In this document: in pieces, positions 26,099 to 35,290 of the stretch
Layout: every line of letters starts with the position of its first letter
Numbering within the stretch: the stretch's first letter is position 1
NCBI RefSeq assembly: GCF_003668565.1
Contig: NZ_RCWJ01000001.1
Location: forward strand, 496,001-560,000
Origin: Mycetocola zhadangensis
GTDB taxonomy: Bacteria; Actinomycetota; Actinomycetes; Actinomycetales; Microbacteriaceae
Reading direction: 5' to 3'
DNA length: 64,000 nucleotides
Notes under the pieces: generated by a model
Databases searched by the model: none
The model's input: the letters and a program-made list of their open reading frames with translations, nothing else
What the model was told of the DNA's origin: nothing
Made by a program: the position numbers and the translations under genes

Positions 26099-27445
26099 AT
26101 GGGTGTACTCCGCGACGCGCGCAAGGCCGTCAAGATCGGCAGGGACCTGCTGGCCAACCGTCGAGCTCGAGGCGAGCTGTCTCAGCGGCTCTCGAAGCTG
26201 CCACCGCTCGAACCGGGCAAGTACAAGATCGCCGTCTATTTCGCCGACGGCCAGGTCAACATGTACCAGATTCGTCAGTGGTACAAACCGCTCGCAGAAC
26301 TCGCGAAAACCTGGCCTGTGGTGGTGCTGAGCCGGGGAGCGACCGCAGCGACGAAACTGTTCGAGGAATCACCGCTCCCCGTCGCCTATGTGCGAACCGT
26401 CGTGGCGCTCGAGCAGACGCTCGCCGAGCAGGACATCCGCATCGTGTTCTACGTCAACCAGAACACGAAGAACTTCCAGATGTTCCGGTACGGGCAGCGC
26501 TGGCACGTTTTCATCAACCACGGTGAGAGCGACAAGATGTACATGACGACCAACCAGTTCAAGGCGTATGACTACAGCCTCGTCGCCGGTGACGCCGCGC
26601 TCGCACGCCTGCAGAAGGTGCTGTGGGACTTCGACTTCGACAAGCGCGCCATCAAGATCGGACGTCCGCAGGCCGACCATTACTCGGGCGTGCTTCCCTA
26701 TACCCCTGACGAGCGCACCGTCGTGCTCTACGCGCCAACGTGGGAGGGTGACCGCCGTTCTGCGGCGTACGGTTCGATCGCCAGCCACGGTGTGAAGCTG
26801 GTGCGGGCCCTCCTCGCCACAGGAAAGCACCGGGTGGTTTACAGGCCGCACCCGCGCAGCGGTGTTGTCGATCACACGTATGGAGCGGCGAACCGGGAGA
26901 TCATCGGAATGCTCGCCGCCGCGAACACGGCGGATCCGACAGCGCAGCACGTTCACGACACAGGCTCAGAGCTCGGCTGGCAGCTCTCGAGCGCCGACGT
27001 CGCGATCGTCGACATCTCGGCCATGGTTTACGATCGTCTGGCCAGCGGCAAGCCGCTGATGATCACACGCCCCGTTGATCCAGAGGCGAAGATCGATCTC
27101 GGCGGCTACCTTTCCGCCTGTGAGTGGTTGACGGCTGACGACGCAACCGAGATCGTGCGGCACACGGATCGCCTTCTTCATGACCCGGATGCTGTCGGTC
27201 GCCTGGCCGTGTGGGCCGAGCGATACTTCGGAGACACCGCCCCCGGCGCGGCGACCGCGCGGTTCCACGCGGCCGTCCAGCACCTGATGGACCAGTGGGA
27301 ACACTACTCGGCGATTCACTCCAATGACGAGGAGCAGCAGATCTCGGCGGTTCCCTCGCGCGGACCGGCCGCAGCCGTTTCGGGGTCGGCGAGCGGATCT
27401 GCCCGGCCGACGGGTGACACCGGCGAGGATGACGACGAGCTCTAG
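26099..27445 (+). CDS. CDP-glycerol glycerophosphotransferase-like (TagF/TagB family) protein
   Basis: A 448-residue protein of the Glyphos_transf family. Typical signs are the Rossmann-like stretches, FINHGESDKMYMTTNQFKAYD (the HG(E/T)xxK region), VLYAPTWEGDRR, YRPHPRSG, and DVAIVDISAMVYDRLASGKPL near the end of the core. Enzymes of this family polymerise glycerol- or ribitol-phosphate from CDP-activated units at the inner face of the membrane. The last 45 residues are disordered and acidic. The ATG at 26099 is used; a TTG at 26081 is an alternative. With the exporter genes nearby it implies a phosphodiester surface polymer. Confidence 0.85.
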   Translation: MGVLRDARKAVKIGRDLLANRRARGELSQRLSKLPPLEPGKYKIAVYFADGQVNMYQIRQWYKPLAELAKTWPVVVLSRGATAATKLFEESPLPVAYVRTVVALEQTLAEQDIRIVFYVNQNTKNFQMFRYGQRWHVFINHGESDKMYMTTNQFKAYDYSLVAGDAALARLQKVLWDFDFDKRAIKIGRPQADHYSGVLPYTPDERTVVLYAPTWEGDRRSAAYGSIASHGVKLVRALLATGKHRVVYRPHPRSGVVDHTYGAANREIIGMLAAANTADPTAQHVHDTGSELGWQLSSADVAIVDISAMVYDRLASGKPLMITRPVDPEAKIDLGGYLSACEWLTADDATEIVRHTDRLLHDPDAVGRLAVWAERYFGDTAPGAATARFHAAVQHLMDQWEHYSAIHSNDEEQQISAVPSRGPAAAVSGSASGSARPTGDTGEDDDEL

Positions 27446-27451
27446 GAGCGC

Positions 27452-28303
27452 TTAGTTCCCTGGGTCTGAATCAGGCGACTTTTTTGATTTCGCGCGTGAT
27501 GGCATCCGTTCGCGAAGTGCACGCATGGTCCTGCTCGGGGTGCGAGAGCGGTCTCGCGGCTCGAGTTCGAGAGGCAGGACGAGGGGTGCGGGGCCGAAGG
27601 CATTTCTCGACGACAGGATCACCTGCTTGCCTGCGAGGTGATTGCCGATGCCGCCGATGGCAGCGCCGATACCGAACGGAAGCGCTTTGCCGACGAACGA
27701 GGATCCCTGGTTCACGGCGAAGTGCTTGAGGAAGCGGCGTTTGAGGTCGTCAGCGACGGGGCCCATCACAGCTTGCGGGACGCTCGAGGCCACGAGCTGG
27801 CCCCAGTACCTGTTGCGTGGCGGCCCGCCCTGGAAAGCCTGGCCGGTGAACTGTTTGACCAGGTCGATTCCGGATTTGCCGAGCATGAGCGTCATCACAA
27901 GGGCTCGCGCTCTCACGGGGTCGTCGACGGCGATGCCGTGCACTTCGGCGACCGACTGGGCGAAGAGGGCTGTTGTCTCGAGGAACCCGAGAGTTTCTGC
28001 CCCGGAGAGTGCGATCGTGATGCCGGTTCCTACCCCGGGCACCATGGCTGTCGCGCCGACAGCGGCGCCGCCGGAGGTGATGGCCGTGAGGTACCGCCGC
28101 TCAAGCACCCTGACCAGCTGGTCGGGAGTGGCGCCTGGGTACTGTCGGCGGAGGCCACGAATGTGGGCCACGACAACCGGTCGCTGAACGGAAAGGGCGC
28201 GATCGACGCCGCGGAGCCACAGTGGCCCGTGAGTGGGATCCACCGGGTCGGAGCGGAACTCGGCGTCGTCAACGATACGGATTCGGTCAGACTGCGTTTT
28301 CAT
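27452..28303 (-). CDS. Hypothetical EcsC-like protein with Gly-rich hydrophobic segments
   Basis: A 283-residue protein. The N-terminal part is charged and helical (RPVVVAHIRGLRRQYPGATPDQLVRVLERRY); two Gly/Ala-rich hydrophobic stretches follow (GGAAVGATAMVPGVGTGITI and LPFGIGAAIGGIGNHLAG), possibly membrane hairpins. The C-terminus is basic (RALRERMPSRAKSKKS). The pattern recalls EcsC-like proteins, but I cannot assign it firmly. It ends 6 bases from the convergent glycerophosphotransferase gene and lies downstream of the exporter genes on the same strand, so it could be co-transcribed with them. Confidence 0.7.
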   Translation of the reverse strand: MKTQSDRIRIVDDAEFRSDPVDPTHGPLWLRGVDRALSVQRPVVVAHIRGLRRQYPGATPDQLVRVLERRYLTAITSGGAAVGATAMVPGVGTGITIALSGAETLGFLETTALFAQSVAEVHGIAVDDPVRARALVMTLMLGKSGIDLVKQFTGQAFQGGPPRNRYWGQLVASSVPQAVMGPVADDLKRRFLKHFAVNQGSSFVGKALPFGIGAAIGGIGNHLAGKQVILSSRNAFGPAPLVLPLELEPRDRSRTPSRTMRALRERMPSRAKSKKSPDSDPGN

Positions 28304-28388
28304 GAACTACCCCTCATCACGCTGGTGCGCAGAAGAATAAGTTTAGGTTCGCACGCTGGGAGACCGGTGGGCTTGACAGCCGTTGGGG

Positions 28389-29126
28389 TCAGCTGTGGTA
28401 CTGGGCGTTGTACCTGTCGAGAACCTCATTGATCGGACCATCGAGAACGAGTTCACCCTTGTCCAGGTAGAGGCCGCGCGTGCAGAACCGGCGAAGATCC
28501 TTCTCGTTGTGTGAGACGAAGAAGAGTGTGCGACCCCCGGCGAGCAACTCCTCGATGCGGCGGTAGCACTTCTCCTTGAAACTGCGGTCACCGACGGCGA
28601 GCACCTCGTCAACGAGGATGATCGGCTCTTCGAGCATCGAGATGACACTGAACGCGATGCGCACCTTCATGCCGCTCGACAGATGTTTGTATGGGGTGTC
28701 GATGAAGTCGCCGATTTCCGCGAAGTCGATGATGTCGTCGAACCGCGCCGCGATCTCTCGCTTGGTCATGCCGTGCAGACCAGCGGTCAGGTAGACGTTG
28801 TCACGGACGGTCAGGTCATTTACGAAACCACCGGTGATCTCGATCAGCGGTGCGACACCGCCTGTGACGTCGACTGTGCCCTCGTCAGCCAAAACAACGC
28901 CGGCCACGAGCTTCAGCAGCGTCGACTTGCCCTGCCCGTTCCGACCGACGACGCCGATCGCTTCGCCGGGCATCACGTCAAAGCTCACGTTGCGGAACGC
29001 CCAGAACTCACCGGGGCGCGAGCGCCGTGTGCTGCCTGAGAACAGATCCTTGAAGTTTCTGCGACCGCCACGATTGCGCCTGAATCGAATGCCGGCGCCT
29101 GCGACGCGGATGACGGGGGTCGGCAT
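28389..29126 (-). CDS. ABC exporter ATP-binding protein for teichoic acid/polysaccharide (TagH/Wzt type)
   Basis: A 245-residue ATPase. Walker A is GRNGQGKST (about 60-68), the signature region is LSSGMKVRIAFS and Walker B is PIILVDEVLAVGD. The N-terminal FKDLFSG...FWAFRNVSFDV and the ITGGFVNDLTVRDNVYL stretch are typical of O-antigen/teichoic-acid exporters. It lacks the long C-terminal substrate-binding domain of some Wzt proteins, so it probably exports a polymer without end-cap recognition. Its ATG overlaps the permease stop (TGATG), showing translational coupling. Confidence 0.92.
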   Translation of the reverse strand: MPTPVIRVAGAGIRFRRNRGGRRNFKDLFSGSTRRSRPGEFWAFRNVSFDVMPGEAIGVVGRNGQGKSTLLKLVAGVVLADEGTVDVTGGVAPLIEITGGFVNDLTVRDNVYLTAGLHGMTKREIAARFDDIIDFAEIGDFIDTPYKHLSSGMKVRIAFSVISMLEEPIILVDEVLAVGDRSFKEKCYRRIEELLAGGRTLFFVSHNEKDLRRFCTRGLYLDKGELVLDGPINEVLDRYNAQYHS

Positions 29127-29944
29127 CACAGCTCCTTTAGAACGGTGCGTTCGGACCGCTTGAATACCCACAGCCCGATCAGCAGGAAGAGGACGCTCAT
29201 TGCCGCCGACACGATGACGGGGTACCAGTCGAGCTGTTCAGGGAAGAACGCTGAGCGGTACAGCGAGAAGATGCCGCCGAGCGGATTGAACGCTGCGAAT
29301 GGTTGGAGTTCGGCGGGGAGGTCGCTGAAGCCGTAGACGATGGGGGAGGCGTAGAAGAGGAACCGGAGAACGAGCTTGATTGCTCGCTCGAGGTCCCGGA
29401 AGAAGACAACGAGGGGAGCAACGATGAGGCCGATCCCGATCGTGAGAACCGCCTGGATGAGGATGGCAAGAGGGAACAGCAGTGCGTTCCAGTTGAGGGC
29501 TGCGCCCGTGAAGATTGCGAATGCCAACAGCACGGGCAGTGCGGCAACGTACTCGATGCCTTTGGAGAGGACCAGGCGATTGACCCAGATCGTGCGAGGG
29601 ATTGAGGTGGAGCGCACAAGCTTCGCCTCGCGGATGAACGCTCTCGTGCTGTCAGAGACAGCGCCGTTGAACCACATCCACGGCAGAAGCCCTGCGAGGA
29701 GAAACACGATGTACGGGTCTTCACCAACCGAGCCGCCGCGTTGAAAGACAACGACGAAAACGAAGTAGTAGATGAACGCCATGACCAGTGGATCGAGGAT
29801 CGACCAGACGTAGCCCAAAGCGCTTGTCGAGTACCGCACCCGAAGGTCCCGCTTGGTCAAAAGCCAGAGCGCGTGGCGGTATCTGGTCAGGTACGACCGC
29901 TGTGTGCGGCGCACGCCGGAATCAGAACTCACAGCCACAAACAT
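29126..29944 (-). CDS. ABC exporter permease for teichoic acid/polysaccharide (TagG/Wzm type)
   Basis: A 272-residue ABC-2 permease with about six membrane segments. The N-terminal YRHALWLLTKRDLRVRYSTSALGYVWSILDPL is the hallmark of TagG/Wzm proteins, with an amphipathic interface helix before the first membrane span. LLPWMWFNGAVSDSTRAF and FNPLGGIFSLYRSAFF are further family blocks. With its ATPase partner it should move a lipid-linked polymer across the cytoplasmic membrane. The nucleotidyltransferase gene lies upstream on the same strand. Confidence 0.93.
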   Translation of the reverse strand: MFVAVSSDSGVRRTQRSYLTRYRHALWLLTKRDLRVRYSTSALGYVWSILDPLVMAFIYYFVFVVVFQRGGSVGEDPYIVFLLAGLLPWMWFNGAVSDSTRAFIREAKLVRSTSIPRTIWVNRLVLSKGIEYVAALPVLLAFAIFTGAALNWNALLFPLAILIQAVLTIGIGLIVAPLVVFFRDLERAIKLVLRFLFYASPIVYGFSDLPAELQPFAAFNPLGGIFSLYRSAFFPEQLDWYPVIVSAAMSVLFLLIGLWVFKRSERTVLKEL

Positions 29945-30003
29945 ATCCGCAAACGAAGACCGGCACGGTCAAGGACGCGTGCCGGTCTGTCGAAGGAACG
30001 AGA

Positions 30004-30696
30004 TCAAACGAAGAGGTTTGCCCGCTCGAGGTCTTCCGCAAAATCGACCTCAACGGCGTACAGGTCGGAGATGTTTACGGGCTCGACGAGCATGCGGTCC
30101 TGTTCGATCGCAAGCTCAATGCCGCGCTCGAAGTAGTCCTGGTCGTCAACACGGCCCAGCTGGCGAAGCAGGTTGGCTTTGTCATCGCGTGAGACGTAGT
30201 TGATGCCAACAGCTTCCCCGAGTCCGCCCTTGACGGTCTTGGACAGCTCCTGGATGTATCCCTCGGCGCTGGTTGTGTACTTGACCTCTTCGTCCGACAC
30301 CTTCGAGGTGTTGACGGTGACGAATGACTGGTCGCGGGCCATCATGGCGGCAGCACGATCAAGAACTGTCGGGTCGAAGACGACGTCACCGTTCATCCAC
30401 AGCACGCCACCGGGCTGCGAGGCGTTGAGTGCGCGCATGAGGCTCTTCGATGTGTTGGTCTGGTCGTACTGCTCGTTGTACACGAACGATGCGTCAGGGA
30501 AAGCTTCGATGATGTGCTCGAGCTTGTAGCCCACAACGATGGTCACCTTGACGTTCTTCCCGAACGCGTGGTGGATGTTGTCGAACTGCTGCTGCATGAT
30601 GGTGCGGCCGTCGCTGAGCTCGGTCAGCGGCTTCGGCAATGAACGGCCGAGTCGGCTTCCCATACCTGCGGCCAGAATTACTACCTGGGTGGTCAC
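30004..30696 (-). CDS. Nucleotidyltransferase, phosphocholine/phospho-polyol cytidylyltransferase-like (LicC type)
   Basis: A 230-residue enzyme of the NTP_transferase fold. The N-terminal VILAAGMGSRLGRSLPKPLTEL is the nucleotide-binding signature; MNGDVVFDP carries the metal-binding Asp, and VEVDFAEDLERA near the end is typical of LicC-like and IPCT-like cytidylyltransferases. It should activate a phosphorylated alcohol or sugar with CTP or another NTP. The nearby CDP-alcohol phosphotransferase and glycerophosphotransferase both use CDP-linked substrates, so this may supply one of them. The GTG start at 30696 fits the conserved N-terminus. First gene of the minus-strand exporter operon. Confidence 0.83.
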   Translation of the reverse strand: MTTQVVILAAGMGSRLGRSLPKPLTELSDGRTIMQQQFDNIHHAFGKNVKVTIVVGYKLEHIIEAFPDASFVYNEQYDQTNTSKSLMRALNASQPGGVLWMNGDVVFDPTVLDRAAAMMARDQSFVTVNTSKVSDEEVKYTTSAEGYIQELSKTVKGGLGEAVGINYVSRDDKANLLRQLGRVDDQDYFERGIELAIEQDRMLVEPVNISDLYAVEVDFAEDLERANLFV

Positions 30697-30954
30697 GAGA
30701 TTCTCCTCAAGATCGATTCAAGGCAGTCCGGCCGCCAACTGTGGCGGAATTTGTTCGGAGTTAACCTGAAAGTAGACGAAATGACACCCCGTTATGCCAT
30801 CGTCCACGTTAGCGCGGCACCCGGATTGGGGTCAGTAGCAAGTCGTTTGTTGTTGTCGTATCGTAATAAGCCACTCGGCGTATTAACAGGTTCAGATTTG
30901 ACGCAAAACGACATCCGTCTCGAATCGGCCACGGGCAATTGATAGGTTGGGTCA

Positions 30955-33414
30955 GTGACTACTGTGCCGCCCGCTTCCCCCGACGACACACCAGATGACC
31001 CTAAAAAGATTGCGCCGATCTCTAGCCCTTTGATCGAGTCCTCCGGTGCCCCGCAGGGCGCCGATGGTCACGCATCGGGATCCGGCGAATCGAGCGCAAA
31101 GGCGTTCCCGACCACCGAACCGGAGTCGTCTGCGAAGCCCCGATCCGCTCCCGCAGCAAAGAAGAAGGCCACACCGGGCTCCCCGAAGAGCCCAGCGAAG
31201 ACGACTACCGCGGGGGCAGGGGCCTCCGGCGCAAAAAAGACTCCGGCGCGCACATCATCCGCGGGATCATCGACGGGAAAGCCCCGCGCACCACGAGCGA
31301 CCCCCAAGGCCCAGGTAGCAGCGCCTGGATCCGCCAGCGAACCGGCCACTCCCTCCTCCGGCCAGGCGCAGGTGAACAAGCCCGCAGCGAAGGCGCCCGC
31401 CCGCAAGACGCCAGCGAAGTCGAAGACGGCCGGAGCCGTACCGAAGAAGGCGACGCCCCACAAAATCATGACGAAGACTCAGGCGGAAACTCCTGCGTCG
31501 ACCGAGAGTGACCTTCGTGACGCCGCCATCGGGTCCACCGAATCGACCTCACTCGAATCGCCGATCCAGGCCACGCCATCAACTGCAGGCGAGACGCCCA
31601 CTGAACTTGTAGCGGGAACTGGCTCGATCGCCTCTGAGCAGCCGGAGGCGCCTGTGTCAGAGGCGCGCAACGACCAGGAAACGGGCCGTTCGGCTGGCAC
31701 TCCCGCCAGAGCGCCCAAGGCCACGACGTCCTCGCGCACACCGACGTCAGCCAAAACTCCGGCGCCTCGAGCGCGCGTGGCCGCATCGGTTGCGAAGTCC
31801 CCGACCGAAGTGGTCGAGCACGTCGGACCGAAGGTCCCGATCGATGCAAGCCAGATCCCGCCTGTTCCACCGTTGCCCGTTGTGCCTCCCGTCCCGCCGT
31901 TGCCTGTCCACGTCACGCCGGAAAGCGGTTCGGACGAAACGTCAGCGGACGTCGGCAGCGTTGCCCGGGTTCCGGAGAGCGCCCACGACAAACTAGATGC
32001 CGAGGTTGATGTGCCGCCAGCGGAAACGATGGAACCGCCGAAGTCTGAGGCGGACGATCGCCCGCCCCTCCCGGAAATCTCCGCTGAGGAAGCCGCGCTG
32101 CAGTTCGAAACCATGCCAGACGCGGCTGAACAGGCGACGGGTCTGGAAAACCACGAGCCGATGAAGTTTGTGTGGAGCAAGAAGTGGCCGTTCCTCTCTC
32201 TCGTTCCTGTCTCCTCGGCGTCCGACGAAAATCCGACGGCACCCGCTCGCGAAACTGACGCGGGTACGGAACGTTCCGACGATGACCTCTTCGTTGACAG
32301 CGACGTGGCCGAGCCCGAGACCGCGCAGCCGTTCGAAGAGCAGGAGTTCGTTGGAAATGACGTCTACCCGGATGAGAGCCCGGAGAAGACTGCAGTCATC
32401 GAATCGCTCGCGGTAACGGAGCCGATGGTTCCGGAAGCGGACTGGACACTGGTTAACAATGAGCCGACCGACTCCGCTGACTCTGCGACCGAGGTTTTCC
32501 GCGCGTACCCCGAAGCCGACGTTTTCCCGGACGCCACAACAGCTGAACTGCCGACAGAGCTGTCCGAAACTAATGTCTTCGATGGTGATGATTTCGAAAC
32601 GGCGCTCCTGGACCAGTCCACTCGGGATGACGATTTGGACCGAACAGGTACGTCACCCGTTGTCCTGAGTATTCGCGACCTGTCACGCAGCTTCGGGGAT
32701 ACTGTCGCGGTCGACGGTATCGACCTCGAGGTTCGAGAGGGTTCCTTCTACGGGATTGTCGGCCCCAACGGGGCAGGTAAGACCACAACGCTCTCCATGA
32801 TCACGGGTCTTCTCCGTCCCGACTCCGGGCACATCACAGTGCACGGGATCGACGTGTGGGAAAACCCGGACAAAGCGAAGCGGGCAATCGGAGTGCTGCC
32901 CGACCGGCTGCGACTCTTTGACCGACTCACCGGCGCCCAATTGCTCTACTACTCCGGTGTGCTCCGCGGTCTTGACGGCGCAACCGTCCGGTCTCGCGTC
33001 AAGGACCTGGCCGCTGCCTTTGGTCTGGAAGACGCCCTCAACCGGCTGGTCACCGACTACTCAGCCGGAATGACCAAGAAGGTCGCTCTGGCTTGCGCGA
33101 TGATTCACTCGCCGCGACTGCTCGTTCTGGACGAACCGTTCGAATCGGTCGATCCCGTATCTGCCGCGAACGTGATCGAAATTCTCCAGAAGTATGTCGC
33201 GCACGGCGGAACCGTAGTGCTCTCGAGCCACGGCATGGATCTGATCCAGCGCGTGTGCGACCACGTCGCGATCGTGGTGAACGGGCAAGTGCTCGCTGCC
33301 GGTGCGGTCGATGACGTTCGAGGAAGTGGCACTCTCGAAGACCGATTTGTTGAACTCGCTGGCGGTCGAAAGGCCGCAGAAGGTATGGAATGGTTGCACA
33401 GCTTCTCCGACTAA
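30955..33414 (+). CDS. ABC transporter ATPase with about 570-residue disordered N-terminal extension
   Basis: An 819-residue protein, more than twice the size of a normal ABC ATPase. The ATPase domain occupies about residues 572-819: Walker A GPNGAGKTTTLSM (about 602-614), variant signature YSAGMTKKVALA, Walker B RLLVLDEPFESVDP, and the switch His in LSSHGMD. Residues about 55-180 are Lys/Ala/Pro/Ser-rich with SPKSPAKT, KKTPAR and ARKTPAKSK, like histone H1 tails; residues 190-570 are Asp/Glu/Pro/Thr-rich. The frame, codon use and third-position GC look the same throughout, so the extension is translated, not a mis-joined ORF. GTG start at 30955. The 3' end overlaps the permease gene by 25 bases. 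Substrate unknown. Confidence 0.88.
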   Translation: MTTVPPASPDDTPDDPKKIAPISSPLIESSGAPQGADGHASGSGESSAKAFPTTEPESSAKPRSAPAAKKKATPGSPKSPAKTTTAGAGASGAKKTPARTSSAGSSTGKPRAPRATPKAQVAAPGSASEPATPSSGQAQVNKPAAKAPARKTPAKSKTAGAVPKKATPHKIMTKTQAETPASTESDLRDAAIGSTESTSLESPIQATPSTAGETPTELVAGTGSIASEQPEAPVSEARNDQETGRSAGTPARAPKATTSSRTPTSAKTPAPRARVAASVAKSPTEVVEHVGPKVPIDASQIPPVPPLPVVPPVPPLPVHVTPESGSDETSADVGSVARVPESAHDKLDAEVDVPPAETMEPPKSEADDRPPLPEISAEEAALQFETMPDAAEQATGLENHEPMKFVWSKKWPFLSLVPVSSASDENPTAPARETDAGTERSDDDLFVDSDVAEPETAQPFEEQEFVGNDVYPDESPEKTAVIESLAVTEPMVPEADWTLVNNEPTDSADSATEVFRAYPEADVFPDATTAELPTELSETNVFDGDDFETALLDQSTRDDDLDRTGTSPVVLSIRDLSRSFGDTVAVDGIDLEVREGSFYGIVGPNGAGKTTTLSMITGLLRPDSGHITVHGIDVWENPDKAKRAIGVLPDRLRLFDRLTGAQLLYYSGVLRGLDGATVRSRVKDLAAAFGLEDALNRLVTDYSAGMTKKVALACAMIHSPRLLVLDEPFESVDPVSAANVIEILQKYVAHGGTVVLSSHGMDLIQRVCDHVAIVVNGQVLAAGAVDDVRGSGTLEDRFVELAGGRKAAEGMEWLHSFSD

Positions 33415-34961
33415 GGCTGCAGCTGCTGGCCAACGTCTTTCGGCGAAGCCCATGGCAGGTGTTCGGCATTCTTCTGGCGACCGTAGCGGGGGCTGGAATC
33501 GTTTACCTCCTCGGCGCAGCCCTCATAGCGCTGCGTTTCGCGCCGGACGATCTCACTCGCAACGTTCTGGTTTTCATCGGTTCGTTCGTGGTCCTCGGCT
33601 TCGTCCTGCTGCCTCTCATTTTCGGGGTCGACGATGACATGGACCCGCGCTCGTTCGCCCTTTTCGGAACACGCGATCGCACACTGTCAACGGGACTGCT
33701 TGTCGCCGCTTTGGTCAGTGTTCCTTCCGTCGTACTTGTGATCCTGAGCCTTCTGACGGCGGTCACCTGGTCGCGCGGGTTTTTCCCGTTCACCCTGGCG
33801 CTCCTGTCTGCCTTGCTCGCCGTCGCGACCTGCGTTATCGCCGCCAGAGTCACCACTGCCGTCGCCTCCCTGCTGCTCGCCACCCGCCGTTCGCGGGAAC
33901 TCACCGGGGTTATCGGCATCGTTCTGCTTGTGCTCCTGGCTCCGGCGGTCATTCTTCTCTCGAGCGTGAACTGGGGCCGCGACGGAGCCGCTGTCCTCGG
34001 CAGCGCCGCCGACGTGATCAGCTGGACCCCCTTCGGTGCCGTCTGGTCGTTCCCAGGTGACGTTGCCATGGGAGACATCGGCGCTGCGTTCCTCAAGCTT
34101 CTGATTGCCGTTGCAACAGTGGGCCTGCTCTGGCTGGCCTGGGACCGAGTTGTCGCGCACATGCTCGTCACTCCCGAGCGCGAGCCCGTTGTTAGGACCT
34201 ACGGTGGCATGGGCTGGTTCGACGTTCTGCCCGGTCGTCCCGGGGCGGTCATCGCCGCTCGGAGCATCACCTACTGGGCCCGCGACCCCCGCTACCTCGT
34301 GTCAATCGTGATCATCCCGATCGTGCCGATCATCATGATCGTGCCGTTCCTTGTGGTCGGCGTTGACATGCAGACGCTCACGCTGCTTCCCCTGCCCGTG
34401 ATGGCGATCTTCCTCGGCTGGTCACTCCACAACGACCTCGCATTCGACTCGACGGCGGTCTGGCTGCACTTTGCCTCCGGCATTCGTGGTTTCTCAGACC
34501 GAATCGGTCGCATGTTCCCGATCCTGCTCATCGGCGTCCCGTTGATCATCATCGGATCGATGGTGAGCATCACCTTCTACGGCGACTGGGTCGTGCTCCC
34601 GTCGATGATCGGCGTCTCGACCGCGTTGTTCCTCGGAGGAGTCGGCCTGTCCAGCTACATCTCCGCGCGATTCCCGTATCCGGCTGCGCTGCCCGGCGAC
34701 AGCCCGTTCCAGCAGCCTCAGTCGTCCGGCGCCCTCGGCGGCCTCTCGCAGACGCTTGGGCTTGTCGGGTCACTCCTGGTCGCGACGCCTGCCCTGATTC
34801 TGGCCTGGTTCGGATTCACGAGCGAGCCGTCCTGGCATGTGCTTTCCCTGTGGGCGGGAGTCGGACTCGGTGTTGTCGCGTTGATCCTCGGTGTGTGGCT
34901 CGGCGGTCGCGTTTTCGACCGTCGCGGACCCGAAATCATGGCATTCGCCGTCAGTCATTAG
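33390..34961 (+). CDS. ABC-2-like exporter permease
   Basis: A 523-residue polytopic membrane protein, the partner of the ATPase just upstream, with which it overlaps by 25 bases. Hydrophobic spans run through nearly the whole protein (VFGILLATVAGAGIVYLLGAA, LIGVVLLVLLAPAVIL-like GIVLLVLLAPAVILLSS, IVIIPIVPIIMIVPFLVVG). Two halves with similar organisation suggest an internally duplicated export domain of about twelve segments. Such pairs in actinobacteria are usually drug, lipid or peptide exporters, but no substrate can be named. The N-terminal RLRLQLLANVFRRSPWQ is the cytoplasmic lead-in. Confidence 0.85.
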   Translation: MVAQLLRLRLQLLANVFRRSPWQVFGILLATVAGAGIVYLLGAALIALRFAPDDLTRNVLVFIGSFVVLGFVLLPLIFGVDDDMDPRSFALFGTRDRTLSTGLLVAALVSVPSVVLVILSLLTAVTWSRGFFPFTLALLSALLAVATCVIAARVTTAVASLLLATRRSRELTGVIGIVLLVLLAPAVILLSSVNWGRDGAAVLGSAADVISWTPFGAVWSFPGDVAMGDIGAAFLKLLIAVATVGLLWLAWDRVVAHMLVTPEREPVVRTYGGMGWFDVLPGRPGAVIAARSITYWARDPRYLVSIVIIPIVPIIMIVPFLVVGVDMQTLTLLPLPVMAIFLGWSLHNDLAFDSTAVWLHFASGIRGFSDRIGRMFPILLIGVPLIIIGSMVSITFYGDWVVLPSMIGVSTALFLGGVGLSSYISARFPYPAALPGDSPFQQPQSSGALGGLSQTLGLVGSLLVATPALILAWFGFTSEPSWHVLSLWAGVGLGVVALILGVWLGGRVFDRRGPEIMAFAVSH

Positions 34962-34988
34962 GCCCAGTGAACCGCGTACAATTGCAGC

Positions 34989-35279
34989 ATGATTGACGCA
35001 CGCGTGAGTATCGCAGACCCCGGATCCCGGCCTGACGCCGGAGGCACATCGGTTCTTGACCGCGAACTCGAAGAGCTCCTAAACAGCGAGGGCGTCGAGC
35101 CCGGCGATCATGAACGCTTCTCCCACTACGTGAAGAAGGACAAGATCCTGCAGTCGGCCATCAGCGGTAAGCCGGTGAAGGCTCTCTGCGGTAAAAAGTG
35201 GACGCCTGGTCGCGACCCCGAGAAGTTCCCGGTCTGCCCGACCTGCAAAGAGATCTACGAAAAGATGAAGTCCGAATAG
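34989..35279 (+). CDS. DUF3039 small zinc-ribbon-like protein
   Basis: A 96-residue protein of the actinobacterial DUF3039 family. It has conserved GDHERFSHYVKKDKI, PVKALCGKKWTPGRDPEKFPVCPTCKEIY: three Cys (LCGK, VCPTC) plus a His that could hold zinc. Soluble and charged. Function unknown; it is conserved enough across actinobacteria to be core. ATG at 34989 preceded by a weak ribosome site. It lies 27 bases after the permease stop and converges on pncB with 11 bases between. Confidence 0.88.
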   Translation: MIDARVSIADPGSRPDAGGTSVLDRELEELLNSEGVEPGDHERFSHYVKKDKILQSAISGKPVKALCGKKWTPGRDPEKFPVCPTCKEIYEKMKSE

Positions 35280-35290
35280 TTCGGTTTTTC

